Below are positions 48,201-57,479 of a stretch of 64,000 nucleotides of DNA, piece after piece. A model generated the notes under the pieces. The model was not told where the DNA came from, made no database searches, and was given only the letters and a program-made list of their open reading frames with translations. Every line of letters starts with the position of its first letter. The stretch's first letter is position 1. The stretch covers positions 17,056,003 through 17,120,002 of the forward strand of contig NC_135551.1 of assembly GCF_964340395.1 (NCBI RefSeq). Reading direction: 5' to 3'. The stretch comes from Glandiceps talaboti. Its lineage: Eukaryota; Hemichordata; Enteropneusta; Spengelidae. The position numbers and the translations under genes are program-made.

Positions 48201-49452
48201 CTTTGTTCAAGGTAGATAATAATGTTGGTTTCTTATATAGCGCTTTCCCACTCCGTGCTCAAAGCGCTTTACAATTATTACCCGTGGCTCGGATCAGAAC
48301 AGCACAACAGCCCTTTAGTCTTCCTCAACTCCCCGGGGAGCATACAATCCATTGCAGCCATTTAAGCGCATAGGATTAAAGCCTTCACATTGCAACCTAC
48401 ATCCTACCAGGTCCCCAGTTATACAGCTGGGTTGACTGAGGCACAGTCGTGGTTCAAATCTTGCCCAAGGACTTTAGCCACTCAGAAACAAACAGCAGGC
48501 AGCGACGGGGCTCGAACCCGCAACCTGTAGATTCCAAGCCGGTCACGCTAACCATTCACCCATCATGACTCCACATGATAAGCATACAAATATTCCAGAA
48601 GAATTTCTGAAATTCCCAACAGCATTGCCCATAGCAACCAATCAACTCAATGTTGTTATGAGAAAAGAGACAATTAACTCACTGGTTGCTATGGCCATCA
48701 AGTTATTTGTTTCTTTTTTTGCCGTAACATCTGGTTCATTTCAGTTAAAACAAAAAATTGTTCTGTGTTTGCCTTTTGAGTAGTATTCATTAGGTCTAAT
48801 AAAAGAAATTGGGTGGTTCCGATTATGCTCAGTTTTTGAATAGATGGCATGGGTAGGTAGATTTTTTTATTTCATTATATATTTATTTATATGTGGATGT
48901 CTAGTTCAGGTTTTGCATTGTTTTCAAAATGTTCTCTGTATTATTTCTTCCTTATCAGATGTACAGCCATTAAAGATTGGAAGAATAGTTTTACTTTGTC
49001 TTTTTAAGTTTATGTCAGTTTCCGCATCAACTGTTTCTCGTGAGACTTCAAAATTTTTGCAATTTTATTATTTTTTTCTTGAATACATAAAAGAAAAAAA
49101 ATTTAGGGTCGGCGGTGAAAATGTAGGTGGGTCGGGTAACCGGAACCAAATAATTATCTTTTTTAGGCCTTATCTCAATTTACTGCAGGCTTCAGCTACT
49201 TGTATTTACAATTATTTCATTTGACTCTTCCATTCATCATTATTTCATTAAGTCACTCTAAACCTTTAACTTATAGTTGAATAGTTACCATTTCTATTCT
49301 CAAATCCTCTTTCAGTAGATCATAATGATGGGCAGTACAGTGATGAAAGACGTGCAAGCAATGTCCCAGAAGAGGTACAACATGAGATAGTTGGAAGAGT
49401 CATGAATGGTGCCAGTGCTCAATGCAGCGATAAATCAGTGACTGGAAATTAA
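39279..49452 (+). CDS. TNF-receptor-like membrane protein with a fibronectin III domain, six coding exons
   Basis: Coding exons are 39279-39341, 40345-40449, 43277-43511, 43874-44170, 46767-46931 and 49316-49452, with matching phases 0,0,1,1,1, giving 333 aa. Residues 1-21 are a signal peptide. A Ser/Asn-rich linker with NTS and NVS sequons follows. Exon 3 encodes ten cysteines; the core YYHDSLTDICEPC and the spacing after it recall the BCMA/TACI/Fn14 type of TNFR repeat, including the D-x-L motif that contacts BAFF/APRIL in those receptors. Exon 4 is one symmetrical 1-1 Fn3 domain (135-233). The membrane helix is at about 249-272, followed by an R-K4 stop-transfer and a 60-residue tail with no death domain. 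TNFR membership and any ligand are inferences; a divergent cytokine-receptor-like protein is the alternative. Exon 3 has a NAGNAG acceptor. Exons 1 and 2 are less certain than 3-6. Confidence 0.75.
39627..39706. repeat. 17-bp perfect inverted repeat
   Basis: AACTCGCGACTGTCCTG at 39627-39643 is exactly complementary to 39690-39706, with a 46-bp spacer. CpG-containing arms stand out in AT-rich DNA. It may be a hairpin or the core of a small element; outer GTGTTC / GAACAC words at 39598 and 39720 extend the symmetry. Confidence 0.75.
39816..40118. promoter_or_regulatory. three X-box-like (RFX) palindromes spaced about 145 bp
   Basis: GGTTACCGTGGTAACC (39816-39831), GTTGCCATGGCAAT (39965-39978) and GTGACCATGGTAACC (40104-40118) each match the RFX half-site pair GTNRCC/GGYNAC. 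The ~145-bp spacing and weak similarity of flanks (CCATGTACTTG / CCATGTTTTG) suggest one degenerate tandem repeat. Binding is not shown. Confidence 0.45.
40594..42118. mobile_element. putative DNA element with AAAGCTGCACTA termini
   Basis: Left end TTAAAGCTGCACTAACTGTAACTG pairs with the reverse complement of the right end (CAGTTTCTGCTAGTGCAGCTTTA). A similar end, CCTGCACTAGCTGCAACTGG, occurs at 62093, supporting a family. The interior includes the palindrome at 40674-41075 but no transposase frame. It lies in intron 2 of the TNFR-like gene. Boundaries are approximate. Confidence 0.45.
40674..41075. repeat. long inverted repeat, arms about 125 bp
   Basis: Left arm words CTACCTGCAATACAATTCTA, GAGTCAAATGGAACG, 'GTCGACACCTACACTTCCGG' recur inverted in the right arm (CCGGAAGTGTAGTTGTCGAC, CGTTCCATTTGACTC, AGAATTGTATTGCAGGTAG). 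The arms have diverged by substitutions, and the spacer is about 130 bp. Confidence 0.85.
42254..42420. mobile_element. foldback MITE with ~45-bp inverted ends and a 12-bp flanking duplication
   Basis: CACTGCCAGACTCGTGACTA and the following CGTCCCTAATCTGTTTAT are exactly inverted at the right end. TAGTCTAACCAT occurs on both sides (42249-42260, 42411-42422), consistent with a target-site duplication. The core folds further through 'ATGCC..AGCG'. Confidence 0.8.
42532..42896. mobile_element. MITE with TTTCTGGTCAG repeat, copy 2
   Basis: GAATAGTTTCTGGTCAG at 42541 is inverted as CTGACCAGAAACAATTCTC at 42868. The Helentron-like 5' fragment lies between, so the inner 200 bp is an insertion or shared segment. 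Confidence 0.55.
42586..42805 (+). mobile_element. 5' fragment of the Helentron-like element
   Basis: Keeps the AGCACAACTGAAC hairpin, the TCTG microsatellite and the ACAACTTAGAGTCAAAAAGC / ATATTTGGTGGAT block, then ends. It sits inside the inverted TTTCTGGTCAG pair at 42532-42896. Confidence 0.7.
44963..45785. mobile_element. 820-bp DNA element with ~105-bp terminal inverted repeats
   Basis: Left arm (AAATTTGAAATTCCAACTC ... CCTATGAGGGCGCAATTTAA) and right arm (TTAAATTGCGCCCTCATAGG ... GAGTTGGAATTTCAAATTT) are nearly identical inverses. The interior is noticeably GC-richer than the flanks, with a poly-G run at 45438-45445, and has no long frame. Intron 4 of the TNFR-like gene. Confidence 0.88.
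46560..46608. mobile_element. right end of a TTAA-type MITE
   Basis: TTTCCTGTAGTGGTGTTCCCCTTTAA matches the inverted terminus of the element at 6893 and keeps the TTAA flank. The left end was not identified in the preceding 500 bp. Confidence 0.55.
47551..47889 (+). repeat. tRNA-derived SINE, family A
   Basis: GAGTCATGATGCGTGAATGG head with A-box-like TGGTTAGAGTGGCC and B-box-like GGTTTGAGACC, body and AT-rich tail as in the 7594 copy. Intron 5 of the TNFR-like gene. Confidence 0.82.
48217..48571 (-). repeat. tRNA-derived SINE, family A, well preserved
   Basis: Reverse-strand copy with intact B box (GGTTCGAGCCC on the minus strand) and the TATATAAGAAACC tail at its low-coordinate end. It faces the SINE at 47551 across 330 bp in the same intron. 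Confidence 0.88.
48800..49110 (+). repeat. unclassified dispersed repeat, copy 1
   Basis: Begins GGTGGTTCCGATTATGCTCA. It contains TATCAGATGTACAGCCATTA and 'GTTTCCGCATCAACTGTTTC', and the T-rich end reads GAGACTTCAAAATTTTTGC. An inverted copy lies at 54940-55245. Both give a frame translating to VSAST(V/I)SRETS.., so a decayed coding element cannot be excluded. Intron 5 of the TNFR-like gene. Confidence 0.75.
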
Positions 49453-50284
49453 ATGGCTCCCAAACAGTATGCCACTGACAAGAACCACAACTAAGTACTC
49501 AGACAGAAAAAAATATTCTAGAGGATAATTTTCTGAGAAATCCCACCCACAAGTGTTTTTAGGAAGTATAGTATCAGCTAGGACAAGTTGCATATCCATA
49601 TATTATGTGTTCCTTTACACAAATTGACCAGTCAACAGTATACTTAAATTATAGTTATGTGTACTACACAAATATACTTTGTCAATTTCAAGTACATTTC
49701 AAGTATAGTTAAAATAGATGTGATTGTTATGTTGAATAATTATTCAAACCTTAAGCTTGTCTTATTTTGCACTTGTTCAATGTAAATATATCAAATATAC
49801 TTATTTCATACTTATTTTTGAGCAGACGATTTTGAATTGTTGAAAAAATCCTACAAAGTCCCCATTTAAGTACATGTACAGTATACTTATGTTGTACTTA
49901 TTTCTGAAATTATCTTCTTGTTCTATTGCAAGGGGCAGTGAAGTAAAAAAATATTTAAGTCCAAAATAAGTATAATTTTAAAGTTTAAAGTAAACATAAA
50001 ATCATCCTTATTTGCTGCAAATAAGTATACTTAAAGTATACTTGAAAGTATATTGCATTTTGGTAAGGGTTAGGCTAGATTCAAAAGCTTATTTCAAATC
50101 CTAGTGTCCCATTAAAACCAGTATTGTAGTTATAACATTGAAAAATATTATTGGGACAGTCTAGATTTCAGAGCCTATACACTACTGAACTGCATATATA
50201 TACATATGATTTTAAACATGTTGACAAGCTGATTTACAAAAAACATAGTTAGATGTAGTGTATAACATAACTGTTCATAATAAA
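49453..50284 (+). other. probable 3'UTR of the TNFR-like gene, AAGTATACTT-rich
   Basis: After the stop, palindromic AAGTATACTT-like words recur many times between 49630 and 50060, culminating in AAGTATACTTAAAGTATACT near 50031. This looks like an old self-complementary element. AATAAA at 50279-50284 is a suitable polyadenylation signal. Confidence 0.4.
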
Positions 50285-50337
50285 TAGTGAGCTTTCAGTG
50301 TAACTACATGTATAAAGCAAATTATTGCTAATCAGTT

Positions 50338-50526
50338 ATGCAAATATTCCTTGCAACAAGACCATGCACAATATAGCAAAGGCCAAACGAGTATCTATTG
50401 CAGAGGTACAGAAAATAATATACAAAGTCAAGTGAATAAAGATTCCAAAAATGTATGCAAGTATCCCTAACAACAAGACCATGCCCTTAGCAAAAGTCAA
50501 GTCGTGGTGTATATTGCAAAGATAAG
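50338..50526 (+). mobile_element. orphan array units of the Helentron-like element
   Basis: Two degenerate copies of the ~115-bp unit ('AACAAGACCATGCCCTTAGC' and neighbours) without either end of the element. Downstream of the TNFR-like gene. Confidence 0.65.
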
Positions 50527-51044
50527 TGGATTTGTTATCTGACGAAGTATGTTAAAATAGGTTTTTAGTTTAAAATTTCCAGGTTTGCAGTGTTATACTA
50601 TATCCCAATGTATTTTTTTATACTTTGTCATATATACCGCTATATTAGATGATGTGAACTACTTGATTATTTTCCAATAATTCTGTAGTTTTGTATACAG
50701 AAAATTTTGGTGTAGCCAAACAGTATGTTTTTCCATCCAACACACTCGCAGATCACTCCTTTAGGATAACAAGGGGTGATGTTACAATTGAAATTACTGT
50801 ATATTTGGTGTTAAAATGTACACAATTTTGCCGATGTTGGGTAATGTCCAAGTGATCTTATGAGTAGGAGCGTGGCACGGAGCACGCGATTATGTAATTG
50901 GGGAAAACATAATGATAGATTTATGAGAAGTAACAGTTTGTACCGGGTGTGATTGAAGCATCAGCGAATTTTAATATGGCGTGATATGTTCTTACGGGTT
51001 TGCAAATAAAAACAAAGCTACAATTCTATGAACGATGCATCATG

Positions 51045-51076
<32 letters not shown>

Positions 51077-51305
51077 ATAGTTTTGAATGTCACAGAGAAC
51101 ACGGACAGTGTGATACATGTACTGACTCTGACAATGAGTCAGATTAAAGTGACACTGATAATGGCAATACTGAAGGTGATGATGATGACAATGATATCAG
51201 GGAACTTTTACAAGTGACCATATCAGAGTATGCACAACCTGGAAAGCACGTTTTAGATACTAACTAGATTTTGTATGATTATAAGAAAAAGGTCAGTAGC
51301 CATTT
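50527..51305. other. intergenic, with short acidic coding relic
   Basis: A GAT repeat at 51041-51077 leads into about 170 bp whose frames, with one internal stop and a frame change, spell an Asp/Glu/Ser-rich chain ending near 51267. It could be a decayed exon of a transposase (many start with acidic stretches), but nothing diagnostic is left. Confidence 0.3.
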
Positions 51306-52565
51306 TTAGCACAACTGAACTGAGGTTCAGTAGTGCTATAGGGATCGCCTGGCGTCTGTGTGTGTGTGTGTGTGTGTAAAGAACTTAAAGTCAAAAACCG
51401 CTGTACCGATTGCCATGATATTTGGTGGGTCCATTACCTTGGGTGTCTAGTTGGAAAATTGTTCAAATCAAAATGATCGCATCACAGGTGTGTGATGTGG
51501 GTAAAAAAATGTGATTTTTGGTCAAAAAACTTAAACTCCGAAACTTCTGGGCAGATTGGTGCGAAATTTTGGTGGGAACATTCTTAAGGGGGTGTAAAGT
51601 AAGATTTGTTCATGACATGATGATTCCGTCAGTGATATGCAAATTAGGGCTAAAAATGTGTCTTTTTGGTTAAAAATCTATAATTCCAAATCTACTCAGA
51701 TTGGGCTGAAATTTAATGGGAATGCATCTAGGCATATATGGACAAAGAAATATTAAGCATACAAAGATTCCATGAGTGATATGCAAATTAGATGTAAAAA
51801 TGTTCATTTTTGGTCAAAAATGTATATCCCAAAAAGTACTTGGTCACCGAGTCTGAAACTTGGTGAGATGTTTCTGAAAGTGTTATTCTGCAAATTTTCT
51901 TTCAAAACATTTTGACAAAATTGGCCCGAGCGACCATTACCACGCCCTTAGCAACAACCAGATGGCAGTATATTTTGGTCAAATAACAACATCATCTGGT
52001 AGGCAAATGAGTAAACATTCAAAAAATGTGTGCAAATACCCTAAGAACCATGACCACGCCCATAGCAATAGCCAAACGGTCGTGTATTTCACAAAGATAA
52101 CAACAGGGATTAATAGACAATTGAATAAACATTCAAAAACGTATGTAAATTTGCCTAGCAACAAGACCACGCCCATAGCAACAGCCAAATAATCACATTT
52201 ATTGCGAAGATAACGGGGATTAATAGACAATTGAATAAATGTTCAAAAAAATGTATGTAAATATGCCTAGCAACAAGATCACGCCCATAGCAACAGCCAA
52301 ATGATCACACATATAGCAATGATTATATCAGGAATTCATACACATGTGAAAAAAACATACAAAAATGTATGCAAATATATCTAACAACATGACCACGCCC
52401 ACAGCAACAGCCAAATGATAGCATATATCGTAAAGATGGTTGGCTAGGCAACTGGATAGTCATTCACCAAATGAACACTTACTGTTAGCATGAACTACCA
52501 TATGGATAAACACTTTTAAAAAATGTACAGTTGTGCTACAACGCCATTGGTGGTATTTTTTATAC
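51306..52565 (+). mobile_element. Helentron/HINE-like non-autonomous element, copy B
   Basis: Same order and orientation as the copy at 37279: 5' hairpin AGCACAACTGAAC, GT microsatellite, 'CAAAAACCGCTGTACCGATTG', ~115-bp GACCACGCCCATAGCAACAG array and 3' CAGTTGTGCTACAACGCC with stem-loop. Differences are scattered substitutions and small indels, including a shortened third array unit. Confidence 0.75.
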
Positions 52566-52671
52566 TGTTTTTCACTTTATATGTACAAATATTACTTTCT
52601 AATACAGAGTCAAAATCATTTAATTTGTATGTATACATATAATGGGAATATTTATTAAATTTCAGTATATG

Positions 52672-52832
52672 CAATTGTCATGGGGAGGGTCATGTTTTAC
52701 AAAATTGGACAGAGGGGATGGCCACTTTTTACAAATGGAGAATGGGGGAGGGTCATGTTTTTCTTAACAAACTATGTGTGACTTCCCCAGGCCCTCCCTC
52801 CTTGTAAATAGTGAAGGCCCCCTTATATTTGT
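52672..52832. repeat. dispersed repeat, copy 2 of a pair
   Basis: Counterpart of 36735-36892: two GGGGAGGGTCATGTTTT-type blocks, then ACTTCCCCAGGCCCTCCCTC and 'GTAAATAGTGAAGGCCCCC'. Confidence 0.5.
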
Positions 52833-53410
52833 GCGTAAATTACATGTAACATCATTTTATGTACTGTCTATAAAGTGTATCCTACTCATCATACAAGCCT
52901 GTAATAAATATTCACCGCAATATGTTACCATATACAAAACTCGTAACCTGTATTAAAATGGCAAAATATAAACATTATTTTCTGTCAGTCACCCATCACC
53001 TATGATAGTGGTCACTGAATCCAGTGATCCCTCTTAGAATTGTGTACCAGAATTGTTATAATTCATAATGGCGACCACTCAAAGACCAAAGGAGATCAAC
53101 GATTTTCTTCTCACAATCGATTTTCACTGTTGAAATTTACTGATGATTTCAAAAGGTTAGACTTCACCAATGCAAGTATAACGAAACGTTCAAGTGCACT
53201 TTTGCCCCAAAGTGCATAGGTGAAGCATTGATTGTGAAACAGTAAATTATTTACATGGCATGTTCTTTAACTAGTGTGGTAGCGAGGTAATACATGTTGT
53301 ATATGTATATGTATATTTGTAGTTATGTTTGAACTCTTCTGTAGAGTAATAATAAAGAATTTACGTAAGAAACAGGGACAAGAACAAATATATACATGTA
53401 CTGGTACATG

Positions 53411-53491
53411 TACCTTTTCTACAATGGCATATAGCCTTGTTTGAACTTCGGCCGAAGTTAAGACAAGGCTATATGACACTGTAGAAAAGAA
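53411..53491. repeat. ~80-bp palindrome centred on a TTCGGCCGAA core
   Basis: TTTTCTACAATGGCATATAG CCTTGT is inverted as ACAAGGCTATATGACACTGTAGAAAA around GAACTTCGGCCGAAGTT. There is almost no loop, so it can form a single long hairpin. It may be a tiny foldback MITE. Confidence 0.8.
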
Positions 53492-53776
53492 TTCTTTCCT
53501 TCCATCACAATCCAAAACACAATGACACCCCCCATCCACAATTTTAAAAACAGCATGACCCACTCCCCCCTACTGCCAAATTCAAAAACAGGGTGACCCC
53601 CTCTCCCAATCCACCGGACCCCCCAAGGCCGCAGAAACTGACCGGTCCCTTATCTAAAGATAATGGAAATATGGACGATGGCTACCCTCTTGTACTGTCT
53701 ATGGGGGGTCTGATAAATTGAGAGGGACACAAGAAATTTGAGTATATGTTATGGATACCTGAAATGAAAATGTGAT

Positions 53777-53790
53777 GGGGGGGGGGGGGG
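53777..53790. repeat. poly-G tract
   Basis: About 14 consecutive G residues. Confidence 0.85.
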
Positions 53791-53875
53791 TGTTGTTGGT
53801 ATTTTTTTGGTTATAATATATACAATCATGTAAGGTTTATCAGGATATAAAAAAAATACCGCGGCCGAAAACGAC

Positions 53876-54042
53876 AAATCGCTCTTCTAATGCGACCAGC
53901 GCTCTTCTATTTCAACCAGCTGCGCTCTTCTAATTCAACTAGCGCTCTTCTAATTCAACTTGTGCTCTTCGGATTCAGATAGCGCTCTTCGGATTCAAAC
54001 AGCGCTCTTCGGGTTCAACTAGCTCTCTTCGGATTCAAGTGA
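53876..54042. repeat. ~19-bp tandem repeat built on GCGCTCTTC
   Basis: About eight units of GCGCTCTTCTAATTCAACTA with a switch to GCGCTCTTCGGATTCAAA in the second half. GC-rich relative to its surroundings. Confidence 0.9.
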
Positions 54043-54939
54043 GCCAGAGGTACTGGACTATACATTTCAAACATACCTTCAAAGGTCACATTTCGGAACC
54101 ACATGAAAAGCGGAAGGCAGCGAGTGTTAAATAAAAAAATTTACAAATTACAAATATATATAAGTGGTCAATGTATCAACAGATTCTTGTTTTCATAGAG
54201 AGATAAAATATAACATGACGATTTAGGATTTAAACCAAAATATGAAAGGTCATATTGGCAAATTGTCAAATTTATGAATGAAGGAATCATTTTTATGACC
54301 ATTGGTACATGACAATGTATTACGCATAATACATTACATATGATTTGACATTTAATTAGCTGAAATTGATCCACAAACACCAATATTCAGGATTTGTAGT
54401 TTCAGAACTATCAGTTGGCGGACATCTTAGATTTTCAAGTGGCTATCTTTATTTTCATAATCAGTACACTTGACGGACTGCACATACCAATTTTCATGCC
54501 TGTTTCACAATTTGAACGATTATGTCACTTATCCGCCTCACTATATTACAACCTGCCAATTACAGAAAACAGGGCTAAATGCTAATAACTTGGACATAAG
54601 TCAGAAGTCTGAAAATATACATGGTGATTATGAAATACAGAAATCTAGTTGGGAATATAATTAAATATATAAATACAAAACTCTACTAACCTGCCAATAC
54701 AAGAGACTAATTGTGTTGTAGGTCTGGCTATATGTAGTAACCGGTCAGAGTACGCATATTTCAATATTAAGTATGCATAAATCATGTGACAAGTAAACAT
54801 ATGAAAATGATCTGACTGACATGTACAGAAATGAAGTGACTATGATTCTCATTGAACAAGACAAAATGCAGGTGTATAATACAAAGAAAAGAAAGAAACT
54901 ACAACAGTACAATTACACATAACAATACACTTAACACCC

Positions 54940-55245
54940 GTACAGTATATTAATGTCTTCAGGATTTGAATAAAAATAAAATTGCAAAAAGTGTGAAGTC
55001 TCGCGAGAAATAGTGGATGCGGAAACTGGCATCAACTTAAAAAAGACAATATAAAACTGTTCTTTAAATCTGTAATGGCTGTGCATCTGATAGGAAGAAA
55101 TAAATAACACAGAGACCATTTGGAAAACAATGGAAAACCTGCAAAAAAAGACACTCACACATAAACAAAATAGAATAGTATAAAATAAGAAACCTACCTA
55201 CCCTACCTATTGTAAAATTGAGCATAATCGGAACCACACAATTTT
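54940..55245 (-). repeat. unclassified dispersed repeat, copy 2
   Basis: Reverse-strand match to 48800-49110 over the whole length, including the GGTTCCGATTATGCTCA start, the CAGCCATTACAGATT block and the CGCGAGACTTCACA end. Confidence 0.75.
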
Positions 55246-55309
55246 TTATAAGACCTTTACATACATCAAACAGTCATAGGGTCTAGGATTATCAAGCACC
55301 GTGGCTATC

Positions 55310-56170
55310 AAGACATTTACGACTGTACGACAGTTTCATAGAACGAAATAGCGCGAAGGTTTTTGTTTTGTTTGGAATGAGTTGAGACACTGGGAGCATC
55401 ATTTGGATAAGTCGGATCATATATTTTATTAATTCACCAGTTCTTTAGTCCAGATTGTTGAGAACCACACCTAATGTATATAATGCATCTCTTTAGGGCA
55501 TAATCCTAGACAACACTTTTATCTTAAGTGCTTTCGAATTCATGATTGACATTTTGTATATAGTTTGTTTAAAATAGACTCTGTTCTGCTGAAATTTAGT
55601 CCCTATTAGATTTTTTTCACCTTTTTTTTCTCTTAACTTGCGTGTGGAACTACAGGGAAATCAGCTACGTATTGGTTATCAATATATACAATAATCAGTG
55701 TTGACGTTGATTAACCAAATTAGGAACTGGATAATCTTATTAAAACTATACTGGGGTGATTGTATTTCCTGATAAATGACAGAAATCGTTGGTCATCAGT
55801 ACATCATGAGGTCAATGGAAATATACAGTTTTATGTATGTAATCGGAATATAGATGAGACGTGTTAAAAAGTGTACAAACATGCAATATTTGCGAATTTT
55901 GAAATAGTTTGGAAAATAGTAAAACGAAATACTCGACCATTTATGTCCATGCAATGCGATCTTTTTATGTTTTGTTTTACAGGAGCCATGTAAGAGAACT
56001 GCAGTTACTTGTAATGACAGAGTAATTGTATCAGCTGACGTAATATGTAATAAATAACATCATTTTAGAATAACCTCATTATGGAATTTTCGTTGTATCC
56101 ATTGAATGTCAGAGTATGGCTGCAGAGATACAGGAATGTGTAGATAAAAGGCACGATAGAGACATAAACC
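55310..56170. repeat. outer left arm of a nested inverted repeat
   Basis: Matches the reverse complement of 60300-61160 along its whole length with scattered substitutions and small indels. Landmarks: GTTGAGAACCACACCTAATG, 'CTACGTATTGGTTATCAATA', 'GGAGCCATGTAAGAGAACTG', and CTGCAGAGATACAGG. Confidence 0.9.
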
Positions 56171-56621
56171 CGTTAAAATAATTACCCTTTCACCTCATGC
56201 AATTTTGCAGTTTACATTGCTATTACGTTTTAAATAAGTACGTGTAAACTATGACCACTATGCATTGCAATATGATAAAGAGATTGTCATCACAATATCT
56301 ATTATCGGACATGGTCGGACAGTTCTTTGTTTGTACGTGTCTGGTTTTTTAAATATTATTTTAAAGTTATTCTGGTGTCACTGAAATGGTAATTAATGGA
56401 TTAGAATAGTAATAATAATGTACAACAATATACAAAATTATTAGGCCATCAGCTACCCCTTGGTCATTGTCCACTTTCCTATCAATAACTACATATTTCT
56501 TATATATATAGCTGAGGTAATCATAAGCAAGCTTTACTTGTCATCACGAACGGACTAGACGTAGACATGATTTCTTGAGTATATAAAATTTTACTTGTAA
56601 AAGAACACATTTCAAATTAAC

Positions 56622-56622
56622 A

Positions 56623-56673
<51 letters not shown>

Positions 56674-56728
56674 CATACATGCATGCATGCATGCATGCAT
56701 ACATACATACATATATACATACATATTG
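56622..56728. repeat. (CATA)n / (GCAT)n microsatellite
   Basis: Long CATA run containing a GCAT block at 56680-56698. Lies between the outer and inner left arms of the palindrome. Confidence 0.93.
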
Positions 56729-56934
56729 CATGACGTTGAAGGGTGTCTACATTGTGAGAAGACAGTAAATGAAAAAAGTACAGATGGGGTATCAAACTAA
56801 AATCTATAAAAAAAATATTTTGACTTTATCAGTTCCAGTATTAAAGTAAGTAACTTTCTTCAAGTCTATCTGTTTTATTGTAATAACGTTTCTTATTGAA
56901 TTGTGTATTACACAGTAATGGTTACTTAAAGGTT

Positions 56935-57125
56935 AAATAATGTGTAACCAGATGTAAACTGAATGACTTCCATAAGGGCAAGGTTTTGAGATTGTCTTTC
57001 CTACAGACAATTGTTGGAATACAACAGAACATATGTAATAAGTTATTTTTTCTCATTGATTGCTATTTGCTCATTGCTGTTAGTGATCTCCTGGCCAACA
57101 ACAACATGTACTGTGACATTTGTTG
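56935..57125. repeat. inner left arm of the nested inverted repeat
   Basis: Pairs with 57480-57668: AACCAGATGTAAACTGAATG, 'CAATTGTTGGAATACAACAG' and 'CTGGCCAACAACAACATGTA' are found inverted in the partner. It is about 350 bp from it. Confidence 0.9.
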
Positions 57126-57479
57126 AGAATGTAAAAAAAAAATAAGCGCATCGTCGTACTACTTTAGACAACGTTTCCTGACGAGACACTATTTTTTCCT
57201 TTTTAGTGGCCTACAAACATATGCGACTAATTTATTAAAACTAAAAGCTACATCATATTTTCAGGACATGTGCGCTTTGATATCGCAAATGCATGTATCA
57301 AATTATATTGAATTTGAAGTGTGCATTCTTGAGATATAGCCTAATTACCGAAAACCATTAATTATGTAAATTTCTCGTTAATATTCTTAGGATGTTTACC
57401 GAAACCTAATCAGTTCTTGTTACTACCCTACAGAACACATGCAATAAATTTCGTTTGAATTGAGGCAGTCGTGTTCAAA

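Noticed and set aside
48844-49224. 126-codon + frame between exons 5 and 6 of the TNFR-like gene, preceded by TATCAG
   Set aside because: Considered as an extra exon, but the segment is a dispersed repeat with an inverted copy at 54940, and joining exon 5 directly to 49316 keeps phase.
56544-56795. Minus-strand frame of alternating Met-Tyr-Val-Cys
   Set aside because: Translation of the CATA/GCAT microsatellite.
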